DNA from: Candidatus Rifleibacteriota bacterium | GTDB taxonomy: Bacteria > Riflebacteria > Ozemobacteria > Ozemobacterales > Ozemobacteraceae | Length of the DNA: 25,280 bases | Direction: 5' to 3' | Assembly: GCA_029565415.1 (NCBI GenBank) | Contig: JAKQOH010000193.1 | Coordinates: 1-25,280 of the forward strand | Translations under genes and position numbers: made by a program | Notes under the pieces: model-generated | Told to the model about the DNA's origin: nothing | Databases searched by the model: none | The model's input: only the letters and a program-made list of their open reading frames with translations | Shown: positions 17,100-24,981 of the stretch, one piece after another | Layout of the letters: the number at the start of each line of letters is the position of its first letter | Numbering within the stretch: the first letter of the stretch is position 1

Positions 17100-17459
17100 T
17101 CAGCCGATCATCGAGAGAATGCGCCGCCGATCTTCGCGCAGCACCTCGAGTCGCTCGAGTTCGGCCCTCCACCGTTCGGCTTCTTGCTCCGAGATGCGGA
17201 GGCTGCCCCGGGAAAGCGCCAGATCGAGTTCGGCCTGCGTCAGCCCGAAACCTTCTTCGATCGAAGCGATGCGCCGGCCACAGGCTCGGATCTGCGCTTC
17301 GACCGCTTCGAGCTTCAGCAGGAGCGCCTCATGAATCAGCCGCGCCGTCGCAACCGCCTCGCGGGGCGGAAGAGAGGAACGATCGCTGCGATGCGGAATC
17401 ACGGGTTTCACCTCGGCAGAGGAATACCAGGGAAGAAACGCGGCTAGACAGGCAAACAT
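17100..17459 (-). CDS. Small exported or membrane-attached coiled-coil protein in the lexA transcript
   Basis: A 119-residue protein I do not recognise. The N-terminus MFACLAAFLPWYSSAEV is short and hydrophobic, either a minimal signal sequence or a membrane tether; it lacks the usual basic residues. Residues about 35-115 are helical and charged (ATARLIHEALLLKLEAVEAQI, then QAERWRAELERLEVLREDRR), a probable coiled coil. The start is fixed: AAGGAG lies 6-7 bp upstream and an in-frame TGA sits two codons before the ATG. It begins 14 bp after the lexA stop, so it should be co-transcribed with, and induced like, lexA. Small envelope proteins beside lexA act as division inhibitors in some bacteria (for example YneA), but no sequence similarity to those is evident. 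Confidence 0.68.
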   Translation of the reverse strand: MFACLAAFLPWYSSAEVKPVIPHRSDRSSLPPREAVATARLIHEALLLKLEAVEAQIRACGRRIASIEEGFGLTQAELDLALSRGSLRISEQEAERWRAELERLEVLREDRRRILSMIG

Positions 17460-17473
17460 GGCTCACTCCTTTG

Positions 17474-18097
17474 CTACATCGGCCGGTACCGGCGCAGAAC
17501 TCCGATGACGACGCCCTTGATGGTCACGTCGCCCCCTTCGACCAGGATCGGCGGCATCGCCGGATTCGACGGCTGAAGCCGCACCCGCGGCCCCTCGCGG
17601 TATAGCCGCTTCAGCGTCACCTGCTCGTGATCGAGGCAGGCGATCACCATCTCGCCGTTCGGGGCCGAATCACGCTTCTCGACAACGACGAGATCCCCGT
17701 CGCGGATTGCCTCGTCGATCATCGATTCGCCCCGCACCTTCAGCACGAACGTCTCGCCCCGGCCGACCATGCATTCGGGAAGCGTGATCGTCTCGTTCCA
17801 GTCGGACATCTCGATCGGCCGGCCCGCCGTGACGGTGCCCAGCAGCGGAACATCGACCCCGCCACCGGAAGGGGCCTGCGATGCCTTCACCTGCAGCCCC
17901 CGCGACCGCCGCGGCAGCGCGTCGATATGCCCCTTCTCGACGAGCATGCGCAGATGCTTGTGAACCGTCGCCGATGAGGACAGCCCCAGCCCCTCGCAGA
18001 TCTCGACGATCGTCGGCGCATACCCGTGCGCGGCGAAAAAAGAGCGAACGAACTGCAAGACCTGCTGTTGTCTCGGCGTCAATGGATCCGGGGTCAT
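17474..18097 (-). CDS. lexA: LexA SOS repressor
   Basis: A 207-residue repressor of DNA-damage genes that cleaves itself when RecA is activated. The N-terminal winged helix-turn-helix (about 1-70) contains LTPRQQQVLQFV, PTIVEICEGLGLSSSATVHKHLRMLVEKGHI and RGLQV. The C-terminal S24 peptidase domain (about 80-205) has the Ala91-Gly92 scissile site in GTVTAGRP, catalytic Ser125 in VRGESM and Lys163 in VTLKRLYRE. Ribosome binding site GGAGGTG precedes the ATG. The recognition helix (SSSATVHKHL) differs from the SSxxxVxxHLxxL of E. coli and Bacillus LexA mainly at the end, and the putative operator is also unlike theirs. It leads a two-gene transcript with the 119-residue coiled-coil protein. Confidence 0.95.
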   Translation of the reverse strand: MTPDPLTPRQQQVLQFVRSFFAAHGYAPTIVEICEGLGLSSSATVHKHLRMLVEKGHIDALPRRSRGLQVKASQAPSGGGVDVPLLGTVTAGRPIEMSDWNETITLPECMVGRGETFVLKVRGESMIDEAIRDGDLVVVEKRDSAPNGEMVIACLDHEQVTLKRLYREGPRVRLQPSNPAMPPILVEGGDVTIKGVVIGVLRRYRPM

Positions 18098-18127
18098 AAA
18101 GCACCTCCGCGTTGTTTCACTTCCCTA

Positions 18128-18156
18128 ACCATAGGCGAATGAAAGGCGAATGTCAA
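18128..18156 (-). promoter_or_regulatory. lexA promoter
   Basis: On the minus strand a consensus TTGACA (18156-18151) and TATGGT (18133-18128) are separated by exactly 17 bp, 31 bp before the lexA ATG. This is the best -35 in the window. Confidence 0.75.
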
Positions 18157-18162
18157 GCGAAC
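18137..18162 (-). promoter_or_regulatory. Candidate direct-repeat LexA operator
   Basis: Minus-strand GTTC (18162-18159), ATTC (18151-18148) and ATTC (18140-18137) occur at exact 11-bp intervals, each followed by GC, and span the -35 and spacer of the lexA promoter. Alphaproteobacterial LexA binds GTTC-N7-GTTC, the same period. Placement inside the promoter fits autorepression; binding is inferred. Confidence 0.5.
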
Positions 18163-18165
18163 GTC

Positions 18166-18226
18166 AGACAAAAATTCTGTTCTTTCCCCATCCCCTGCTA
18201 TAATTTCCAGAACAACGTCCTGTTCT
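18166..18226. promoter_or_regulatory. Two AGAACA-type palindromes upstream of lexA
   Basis: A perfect inverted repeat AGAACA-N6-TGTTCT lies at 18209-18226, and an imperfect copy (AGACAA-N6-TGTTCT on the plus strand) at 18166-18183. Their centres are 43 bp apart, about four helical turns. A plus-strand TATAAT (18199-18204) lies between them. They could bind a dimeric regulator, possibly LexA itself; no gene starts directly downstream on the plus strand until 18501. Confidence 0.4.
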
Positions 18227-18277
18227 TCCTCCGATTCGCAGATCACCAACAAGGCACATAGACAAAAAGCGTGTTGC

Positions 18278-18350
18278 GGGCGCATCGCGATGCGCCCCTA
18301 CACGTTTATAGATTGTCATATACATCGTAGGGGCGGATCGTGATCCGCCC
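18278..18350. repeat. REP doublet (REPIN-like element)
   Basis: Two 20-bp hairpins face each other. The left is a perfect palindrome, GGGCGCATCG/CGATGCGCCC (18278-18297), followed by CTAC. The right is GTAG (18327-18330) followed by GGGCGGATC-GT-GATCCGCCC (18331-18350). The reverse complement of one 24-bp unit matches the other at 21 positions. A GTAG head next to a hairpin foot is the hallmark of REP sequences mobilised by REP-associated tyrosine (Y1) transposases. The 25 bp between the heads is AT-rich. No transposase is encoded here. Confidence 0.7.
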
Positions 18351-18381
18351 AAATCGCCGGCGCCAAAGCCCTTCCTGTATC

Positions 18382-18453
18382 TTCGTGGTACATCGATCTT
18401 CGGTCTCTGTGTCTCCGCGGTGAACCGTTCTTCGTGTCTTCGTGCCTTTCGTG
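18382..18453. repeat. Degenerate TTCGTG repeat tract
   Basis: TTCGTG occurs at 18382-18387, 18431-18436, 18439-18444 and 18448-18453, the last three at 8-9 bp spacing. A CTCTGTGTCTCCGCGGTGAAC module lies between (about 18405-18426). The stretch runs almost up to the ribosome binding site of the gene at 18501. It looks like a worn intergenic repeat rather than code. Confidence 0.5.
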
Positions 18454-18500
18454 GTGATACCAGAGATTTTCAGCATTCCAGGTGAAGAGGAGCATCCCCG

Positions 18501-19877
18501 ATGAACCGAACCCGTTCCGCGTTTTCGCTTGCCTTGATCCCGCTGGCCGCCATCGCCTGGTCCGCCGAGACTCCCGCCCCTTTCACCTACACGGTCCCCC
18601 CGGGCGGCCTCTCCCGCACGATCCGCATCATGCACGTCTCCGGGGGCACCCCGCGGCTTGTCCACATGGGCCTCCACAAGGGCGGAGAGACGATCCGCCT
18701 GAGCCTGCCCGCCGGCTCCGGCGACCGCATCCAGATCATGATCAACGGCATTCTCAAAGAAGATCTGCCGTTCGAACCCCCGGCCCCAAAACCCGCATCA
18801 ACAGCGGCTACTCTTCCCCTCCCTCCGGCGGCCACGAGCACCATCAGCTTCCCCCTGCTTCCCCTCATCGTGGCCACCCCCACGACGGCGCTCCCGGCCC
18901 GGGAAGCTTCGGCGACGCCTGCGCCACCTCTCCCGGCCAGGCCCCAGCGCATCGTTTCAGCCGCCGCCGTCCGTCTCCGCGCTTCCCCATCCGTCTCCGC
19001 GAAGGAAGTGGCCCTGCTCGCCCTTGGAACCATCCTCGACGAACGCGAAGCCGGTGCAAGCGAAGAGACGATCGGCAAACGCACCGCGAAATGGTACCGG
19101 GTCGCCCTTCCCGACGGCCGGGAAGGCTGGCTGTTCGGTGCCTTCACCCTTCCGCTGCCTGCCGGGAACCGCGAGGAAACGTTCCTGCGCCTCGCAACCG
19201 AGCGGCTCGCTCTCGAAAAGCAAAGCCCGAACGATCTTCTCGAACTGTATCGGTTCCTGGCCTCCGCCGCCCCCACCGGAGCTTCCGACCCGGCCCGCGC
19301 CGAGCTCGAGTTCCACGCCCTGCTGGCCCTCAACCGGTATCTCGCTGCCCTCCCCGGGCCGGCGAAGCCCGACGTCGTCCCGGCTGCCATCGCTTCCGAA
19401 GCCTCCCGGCTGGCGTATTCCGAGCCCGCCGCACAGTATATGTGCAACTATGATACATTCTGGGAACTGGTCGAACGCGCCAAAACCCGGCCCAACGCCG
19501 ACGAGCTCGCATGGAAAGCCGCGCACCAGCCGATACCCGGCGAGACCGAAGGCTTCTTCGATCTCATGATCGGCCAGGCGGATCGCACCTCCGGCCGCTA
19601 TCTCCGGGCGCAGCCCGCCGGAGCACACGCCGGCGAAGCCATGAACAATATTACAGAATATTTATTTTCCGCCGGCGACGGCGGGGCGATCCGCGAGCCG
19701 GCCGGCATCCCCGCGGATGAGCTTTCCGAACGCATTCCCCAAGAGAGCCGGAAGGACGCCCTCGACGCGCTCATCCCGCTCAGGGCCGCGGTCGCCGCGG
19801 CCGCCCATTCGGGCCGGGATGCCCTGCTCGGCCGGCTGGACGCCCTCGCCGAGCGCATCCGGAGTCTGCCGGAATGA
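18501..19877 (+). CDS. Secreted protein with bacterial SH3 domain
   Basis: A 458-residue exported protein. The signal peptide is about 1-22 (SAFSLALIPLAAIAWSAE). Residues 25-95 form a beta-rich domain (FTYTVPPGGLSRTIRIMHVSG) followed by a Pro/Ala/Thr linker (95-148). An SH3b domain (about 150-220) shows VRLRASPSVSAKEVALLALGTIL and WYRVALPDGREGWLFGAF, a fold that often binds cell-wall peptide. The remainder (225-458) is helical with no family I recognise. GAGGAG lies 9 bp before the ATG. The stop overlaps the next start by 4 bp (ATGA), so the protein and the following propeller protein are translationally coupled and probably act together in the envelope. No convincing promoter is seen; the upstream region is repeat-filled. 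Confidence 0.82.
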   Translation: MNRTRSAFSLALIPLAAIAWSAETPAPFTYTVPPGGLSRTIRIMHVSGGTPRLVHMGLHKGGETIRLSLPAGSGDRIQIMINGILKEDLPFEPPAPKPASTAATLPLPPAATSTISFPLLPLIVATPTTALPAREASATPAPPLPARPQRIVSAAAVRLRASPSVSAKEVALLALGTILDEREAGASEETIGKRTAKWYRVALPDGREGWLFGAFTLPLPAGNREETFLRLATERLALEKQSPNDLLELYRFLASAAPTGASDPARAELEFHALLALNRYLAALPGPAKPDVVPAAIASEASRLAYSEPAAQYMCNYDTFWELVERAKTRPNADELAWKAAHQPIPGETEGFFDLMIGQADRTSGRYLRAQPAGAHAGEAMNNITEYLFSAGDGGAIREPAGIPADELSERIPQESRKDALDALIPLRAAVAAAAHSGRDALLGRLDALAERIRSLPE

Positions 19878-22168
19878 ACGCGCTCCGCAGGTCTTTTTTC
19901 ATTGTATTCGCTATTCTCTTTCTCTCCCGGCCCGGGGCGGCCGCCCCGGCCTGGATGCCGCTCGAACCGCCTTCTCCCGAAGTGAAACGGGCCCTGTGCG
20001 CCCTGATCGACGGGGACGACGTCTGGGTCGGCTACGAGAACGGCGGGCTGGTCCGGTGCGACGAGTGGGGCCGCGTGAAGCTCCGCCTCACGACCGCCGA
20101 AAAGCTGCCGGGCAACTCCGTCACGGCGCTGGCGAAGCGCGAAAAGGATCTGCTGATCGGCACCTCCGACGGACTCGCCCGGCGCGACGAGTTCGGCGCG
20201 ATGAAGGTCTACACCACCGACAACGGGCTGCCCGACAACGGCATCACCTGTCTCGCCGCCCATGACGGCGCCGTCTTCGCCGGCACGATGAAAGGCCTCG
20301 TCCGGCTGCGTGGAGAGGCATTCGACGTGCTGACCGAGGAGCGCGGCCTCCCCTCGAACCATGTGACGGCGCTGTGCAGCTCCCCGCTCGGCCTTCTCGC
20401 GGGAACGACGAAAGGCTGGGCCGTCATCCGCGGCGATGCGATCGAGGCGCACACGCCCGAACGCGACGGACTGGCCTTCGAATGGATCTCGGCGATCGCC
20501 TACTACCGGCAGCGGCCCTCAAAAGCCGGCCTGAGCTCGACCCTCGAGGACTGGATCGTTCTCGGAACGGCCGGCGGCGGCCTCCTTCGCTGGAGCGGCG
20601 GCTCCTACATTCCCTACACCGCCGACGAGGGAGGCCCCGGTTCGAGCTGGGTCACCGCCCTCGTCTGGCAATCCAACACCTCCCAGCTCTGGGTCGGCAC
20701 CCGGGAAGGCGCGGCCGTGCTGCACCTGCTCCCCGACCTGGGCGGCAATGCCTGGCAGAGCATCTCGGCACGCGACTCGGGCCTGCCTTCCGACGAAATC
20801 ACCGCCCTCGCCGTCGAGGGCCGTGACGAGGCAATCCACGACTACGAGCTGATGAATGCCTCGGGTCTTCCCCAACTGCGCGGCTCGGGAAGCTGCCCCT
20901 GCGCGACCTGCACCGCGCTGATCGCGGCGGGCGGCAAAAAGGCCTGCCCCGACTGCCACGCGCAGCCCCCCGTCATCTCCCCTCGCACCATCCAACGCGA
21001 AATGACCTGGGCCGCCTTCTGCACCCCAGAAGGGGCCGCCCGGTACACGCACAAGGAGATCCCGCACATCGGCCAGGGCAATTTTTACGCCTATCTCGTC
21101 AACCAGGGCAGCGAGGTCGTGGGCATGGCCGACGCCAGCTCCATCTGGGCGGGAATCCGCCCTCCGGCCGTCGGAGGTTGTTTCCTCCACGCATTCAGCC
21201 GCACTGCCGCCCGGTTCGACCCCTGGCCCAATCTCCCTGGCGATCTCACCTTCAACAAGGAGATCAACACGCTCGGCGTCTCCCCGGAGGGTTTTCCCGT
21301 CGCCGGCAGCTCGGGCCTGGGCGGCGGGCTTGCGCTGCTCGACTCCCAGAGCGATGTCTGGTATTTCTTCCGGGCGAAGCACGGCTTGTCCGACACGAAC
21401 GTCACGGCGACATTCCGCGACGGAACGGGCCTCCTGGTCGGAACCGGCGGCCCGGCCGGCATGAGCGGCTCCATCTTCCGGCTCCGGGAGGGGAAGTTCG
21501 AGCGGCTGCCGTCCGACGGACTGCCCTCGACCGCGATGGCGGCGGGCAACGCCCTGTTCCCCTCGCCGGTCACGGTCATCCGCGCCGAGGCCGACCGGAT
21601 CTACGTCGGAACCAAAGCGAGCGGCCTCTACATCTGGAACGGAGCTGCCTGGACGCGGATGAACTCTCTGGCCACGAAAGCCCTTTCCGATGATGCGATC
21701 CAGGCGCTGGCCGTGAAACGCGGCGTCCTGTATGTCGGCACGAAGAAGGGCCTCGACGTGTTCGCGGGCGACCAGACCCAGCATGTCGACGTCACTTATT
21801 ACGGAAGCTATAGTAACGACGTGCAGGCGCTGCTGCTCGACGAGACCCAGAACGACACCGACCAGCTCGTGTTCTGGATCGGCACGGCCAACGGCATCAC
21901 CCGGCTGAGCATGTTCCAGGGCGTGATGAAGCACGGGGGCAAATCCCCGGTCATCGTGGACAGCGTGATGAAGCCGATGTTCTGGCCGTCCGAACCGCCC
22001 CAGGCCGTTCCCGTCGCCGCCTGGTCCTGGCCGGGCAACCCGAACGTCGGCGCGCTCGACGTCTGCCCCTTCGACGGGCTGCCGGGAAACCGCGTGAACG
22101 GGCTCGCCATCGACGATCTCAACCTCTGGATCCCGACCGACAACGGCCTCGCGCGCCTGCGCAAGTGA
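19874..22168 (+). CDS. Secreted two-component-regulator-type beta-propeller protein with a Cys cluster
   Basis: A 764-residue exported protein. After a signal peptide (about 1-23) it has many Reg_prop-like blades of the form xxLxxGTxxGLxRxD...GLPxNxVTxLA: for example at 94-105, 115-127, 133-145, 158-182, 271-283, 300-316, 615-630 and 744-763. Between blades, about 320-445 is an inserted domain with CPCATC (341-346) and CPDCH (358-362), then YTHKEIPHIGQGNFYAYLV and GMADASSIWAGIRPP. Unlike hybrid sensors with such propellers, no membrane or kinase domain follows; the chain stops after the last blade. Its start overlaps the SH3 gene, and a hybrid kinase gene follows 51 bp later under what looks like its own promoter. 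Confidence 0.83.
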   Translation: MNALRRSFFIVFAILFLSRPGAAAPAWMPLEPPSPEVKRALCALIDGDDVWVGYENGGLVRCDEWGRVKLRLTTAEKLPGNSVTALAKREKDLLIGTSDGLARRDEFGAMKVYTTDNGLPDNGITCLAAHDGAVFAGTMKGLVRLRGEAFDVLTEERGLPSNHVTALCSSPLGLLAGTTKGWAVIRGDAIEAHTPERDGLAFEWISAIAYYRQRPSKAGLSSTLEDWIVLGTAGGGLLRWSGGSYIPYTADEGGPGSSWVTALVWQSNTSQLWVGTREGAAVLHLLPDLGGNAWQSISARDSGLPSDEITALAVEGRDEAIHDYELMNASGLPQLRGSGSCPCATCTALIAAGGKKACPDCHAQPPVISPRTIQREMTWAAFCTPEGAARYTHKEIPHIGQGNFYAYLVNQGSEVVGMADASSIWAGIRPPAVGGCFLHAFSRTAARFDPWPNLPGDLTFNKEINTLGVSPEGFPVAGSSGLGGGLALLDSQSDVWYFFRAKHGLSDTNVTATFRDGTGLLVGTGGPAGMSGSIFRLREGKFERLPSDGLPSTAMAAGNALFPSPVTVIRAEADRIYVGTKASGLYIWNGAAWTRMNSLATKALSDDAIQALAVKRGVLYVGTKKGLDVFAGDQTQHVDVTYYGSYSNDVQALLLDETQNDTDQLVFWIGTANGITRLSMFQGVMKHGGKSPVIVDSVMKPMFWPSEPPQAVPVAAWSWPGNPNVGALDVCPFDGLPGNRVNGLAIDDLNLWIPTDNGLARLRK

Positions 22169-22191
22169 TCGGCGTCCTGCCGCATCCGGCA

Positions 22192-22200
22192 TGCTATACT
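22192..22200 (+). promoter_or_regulatory. Extended -10 promoter for the hybrid kinase
   Basis: TGCTATACT is an extended -10 (TGnTATACT); no -35 resembling TTGACA lies upstream. The transcript would start near 22207, leaving a leader of only about 13 nt that carries GAGAGGTG before the ATG at 22220. Confidence 0.4.
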
Positions 22201-22219
22201 CATGGGTGAGAGGTGATTC

Positions 22220-24880
22220 ATGGCACCGTTCGCGCAGCCGACAAGACGGAGTCATACAGAGAGAACACACCGCCCCCAACCGATGAGCCGCCCCGCAGGA
22301 TGCGGAACGTGGTCCGGCGACGCCCGGATGGCGCAGCCCGGCCTTGGATGGCACATGACCGCGCTGCTCGTTCTTCTCCTGTTCGCGTTCGCCGTCGCCG
22401 CTTCTGCCGACGGCTCCATCGCCTCGCTGTCCGGCAGCGGGTTCGCGCTGACGAGCGAGGAACGCGCCTGGCTGGCCTCGCACAGCGAGATCCGCATCGG
22501 CATCTCGACCGACTGGCCCCCGTTCGAGTTCATCGACGAAAACGGCGTCTACGCGGGCCTCGCGGCCGACTACCTGAAGATCGCGACGGCGCGGCTGGGC
22601 CTCACGGCGCGCCTCGACGGGACGATCCTCCCCTGGGACAAAGTCCTCGAACGCGTGCGCAACAAGGAGGTGGACGTCCTTCCGGCCGTTGCGGTCGCGG
22701 ATGAGCGGCGTTCATTCCTCCAGTTCACCAAGCCGTACATCGTGATCCCGAGCGTCGTCTTCCAGCGGCGCGACGCGGCGGCGGTCAAATCGATGGCGGA
22801 TCTGAAAGGGAAGCGGCTTGCCTGCATGCGCGGCTGGATCGTGCACGACCAGTTGATGCGCGACCATCCGGAGATCCGGCTTTCCCCGAACGAGCATGTC
22901 GAGGGGCTGCTGGGCCAGGTCATGATGGGCACGGTCGATGCCGGCATCATCGACCTCGCGACGCTGAGCCACTACTCCCGGCGGCACCACCTGTCGGACC
23001 TCACGATCTCGTTCCGATCGCCCTATGCGATGTATCTCGGCATGGGCTTCCGGCAGGACTGGCCGGTCATGGCGGGGCTGTTCCAGAAGGTGTTCGACGG
23101 CATCTCACAGGAACAGGCCGCGGGATTGTACGACACCTGGATCGTGCCCGCGACCGGCACCGACGAGCTGTTCCGGACGGCCCTGCGCTGGACGCTGGTG
23201 CTCGTCGTGATCGCCCTGGGCATCGCGGTCTGGAACCTCCAGCTCAGGCGGCTCGTGACGGCCCGGACGGCCGAGCTCGAACACGGGATGGAGCTGAACC
23301 GGCGGCAGGCGGCGGCCCTGGCCGAGAGCGAGCGGAAATTGCGCGCCCTGTTCGACCAGTCGTTCCAGTACACCGGCCTGCTCGCGACGGACGGCAGGCT
23401 CCTTCAGGCCAACCGCTCCTCGTTCGACCGGCACGCCCTCCCCGAGAACCACATGATCGGCCGGCCCTTCTGGGAAACCCCCTGGTGGAGCGGGGATCCC
23501 GAGGCCCAGGAACGGCTCCGGCAGGCGATCGGCCGGGCCGCGGCCGGGGAGTTCGTCCGGTTTGAAACCACCCACCAGTCCGACCTCGACGGGCTGACCC
23601 ACTACATCGATTTTTCCCTCAAGCCCTTCACGGACGGCGCCGGGAACGTCGTCTACCTGATCGCCGAAGGCCGCGACGTGACCGAGCAGCGCCAGGCCCG
23701 CGAAGCCCGGGACAAGATGGAACTCCAGTTCCTGCAGGCCCAGAAGCTGGAATCCGTCGGCCGGCTGGCGGGCGGCATCGCCCACGACTTCAATAATATT
23801 CTTACGGCTATCAATGGCTTCGCCGAACTGGCGCTGCAGGACCCAACGGTGCCGCCGGGGCTCCGGCCGACGCTGGAGGAAATCATGAAAGCCGGGAAAA
23901 GCGCCGCGACGCTCACCCAGCAACTGCTGGCCTTTTCCCGGAAACAGGTGATCGAGCCCCGGGTGATCGATCTGAACGAGCACCTCACGCAGATGCGGAA
24001 CATGCTGGCACGGATCATCGGCGAGGACATCGTCTTCGAGCTGAGCCCGGCCCCGGATCTCGGCCGGATCCGGGCCGACCCGAACCAGATCGAGCAGATC
24101 CTCGTGAACCTGGCCGTCAACGCGAAGGATGCGATGCCCCACGGCGGCACGCTGCTCGTCCGGACGGCAAACGTCGAGCTGGAAGATATCGGCAGGCATA
24201 TCCAGCTCGAGGTGATCGACACGGGCACCGGCATGACACCGGAGGTTCGGGAGAAGCTGTTCGAGCCGTTCTTCACGACGAAGCCGCGCCACGAGGGGAC
24301 CGGCCTCGGCCTCGCGACGGTGTATGGCATCGTGCGTCAGAACGACGGGCGGATCGAGGTCGAGTCGAGCCCGGGCAAGGGGACGCGGTTCCGCATCCAG
24401 TTCCCGGCAGCGTCGGGCCCGCTCAGCCGTGAGAAGAAAACCCCGCCCGCCCGGGCCGCTTCCGGGAACGGCGCGCTGGTGCTGGTGGTGGAGGACGAGT
24501 CGCTGATCAGAGATCTGATCGAGCAGGGGCTGCCCGTGTTCGGCTACCGCGTGACGACGTTTGCGACGGGCCGGGAGGCGCTCGACTGGCTCGCCGCAAC
24601 TCCCGAAAAGCCGGCGGTGCTGGTGACCGACGTGGTGATGCCGGGCATGAGCGGCCGCGAACTGGCCGACCACATCCACGAGCGCGACCCGAAGCTGCCG
24701 GTGCTGTTCACGTCGGGGTATGCCGAGAACGTGGTGGCTCATCACGGCATCGTCGAGGAGGGGATCCGGTTCCTGATGAAGCCGTACACGATCCAGGCCC
24801 TGGCCGCCAAGATCGCCGAGATCATCACGGTCGTCGGGAACGAGCCCGCCGCGCCATCTGACGTTCCTGGTCCGTCGTGA
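22220..24880 (+). CDS. Hybrid sensor histidine kinase with periplasmic solute-binding domain (BvgS-like)
   Basis: An 886-residue membrane sensor. Residues 46-63 are a hydrophobic signal/anchor after an unusually long 45-residue N-tail. An extracytoplasmic SBP_bac_3 domain (about 85-310; IRIGISTDWPPFEF, VDVLPAVAVADERR, AGLYDTW) should bind an amino-acid-like ligand. A membrane helix (about 322-342) leads to a PAS domain (about 370-490), HisKA (about 505-575, phospho-acceptor His522 in GGIAHDFNNIL), HATPase (about 610-730; NLAVNAKDAM, DTGTGM, GTGLGLA) and a C-terminal receiver (752-870; E758/D759, phospho-acceptor Asp804, Thr831, Lys854). All key residues are present. GAGAGGTG supports the 22220 start; the ATG at 22328 has no site but would give a more normal signal peptide. 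No response regulator is adjacent. Confidence 0.93.
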   Translation: MAPFAQPTRRSHTERTHRPQPMSRPAGCGTWSGDARMAQPGLGWHMTALLVLLLFAFAVAASADGSIASLSGSGFALTSEERAWLASHSEIRIGISTDWPPFEFIDENGVYAGLAADYLKIATARLGLTARLDGTILPWDKVLERVRNKEVDVLPAVAVADERRSFLQFTKPYIVIPSVVFQRRDAAAVKSMADLKGKRLACMRGWIVHDQLMRDHPEIRLSPNEHVEGLLGQVMMGTVDAGIIDLATLSHYSRRHHLSDLTISFRSPYAMYLGMGFRQDWPVMAGLFQKVFDGISQEQAAGLYDTWIVPATGTDELFRTALRWTLVLVVIALGIAVWNLQLRRLVTARTAELEHGMELNRRQAAALAESERKLRALFDQSFQYTGLLATDGRLLQANRSSFDRHALPENHMIGRPFWETPWWSGDPEAQERLRQAIGRAAAGEFVRFETTHQSDLDGLTHYIDFSLKPFTDGAGNVVYLIAEGRDVTEQRQAREARDKMELQFLQAQKLESVGRLAGGIAHDFNNILTAINGFAELALQDPTVPPGLRPTLEEIMKAGKSAATLTQQLLAFSRKQVIEPRVIDLNEHLTQMRNMLARIIGEDIVFELSPAPDLGRIRADPNQIEQILVNLAVNAKDAMPHGGTLLVRTANVELEDIGRHIQLEVIDTGTGMTPEVREKLFEPFFTTKPRHEGTGLGLATVYGIVRQNDGRIEVESSPGKGTRFRIQFPAASGPLSREKKTPPARAASGNGALVLVVEDESLIRDLIEQGLPVFGYRVTTFATGREALDWLAATPEKPAVLVTDVVMPGMSGRELADHIHERDPKLPVLFTSGYAENVVAHHGIVEEGIRFLMKPYTIQALAAKIAEIITVVGNEPAAPSDVPGPS

Positions 24881-24981
24881 TTCCCTCGATCACGGCGCGA
24901 GGCAGGATCGGGCGGAGCCGCCGGTTCCCATCACCGGTCGGGGATTCGTCGAAGGATGCTCTTTTTGAACCGGTCGTTTTG

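Noticed and set aside
15270..17605. Long plus-strand frames opposite the propeller, NlpC-like and small coiled-coil genes
   Set aside because: They cross several gene boundaries and promoters and lack any recognisable domain.
18094..18285. 63-codon minus-strand frame upstream of lexA
   Set aside because: It covers the lexA promoter and palindromes and has no ribosome binding site or family pattern.
18278..18453. CRISPR array
   Set aside because: Repeats are inverted hairpins or short worn hexamers with uneven spacing, no constant spacer length and no cas genes.
18306..18677. 123-codon minus-strand frame over the repeat tract
   Set aside because: It reads through the REP doublet and TTCGTG repeats and into the SH3 gene; composition reflects repeats.
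23105..24745. Minus-strand frame of 546 codons opposite the hybrid kinase
   Set aside because: Antisense to H, N, G boxes and receiver motifs that are clearly coding on the plus strand.
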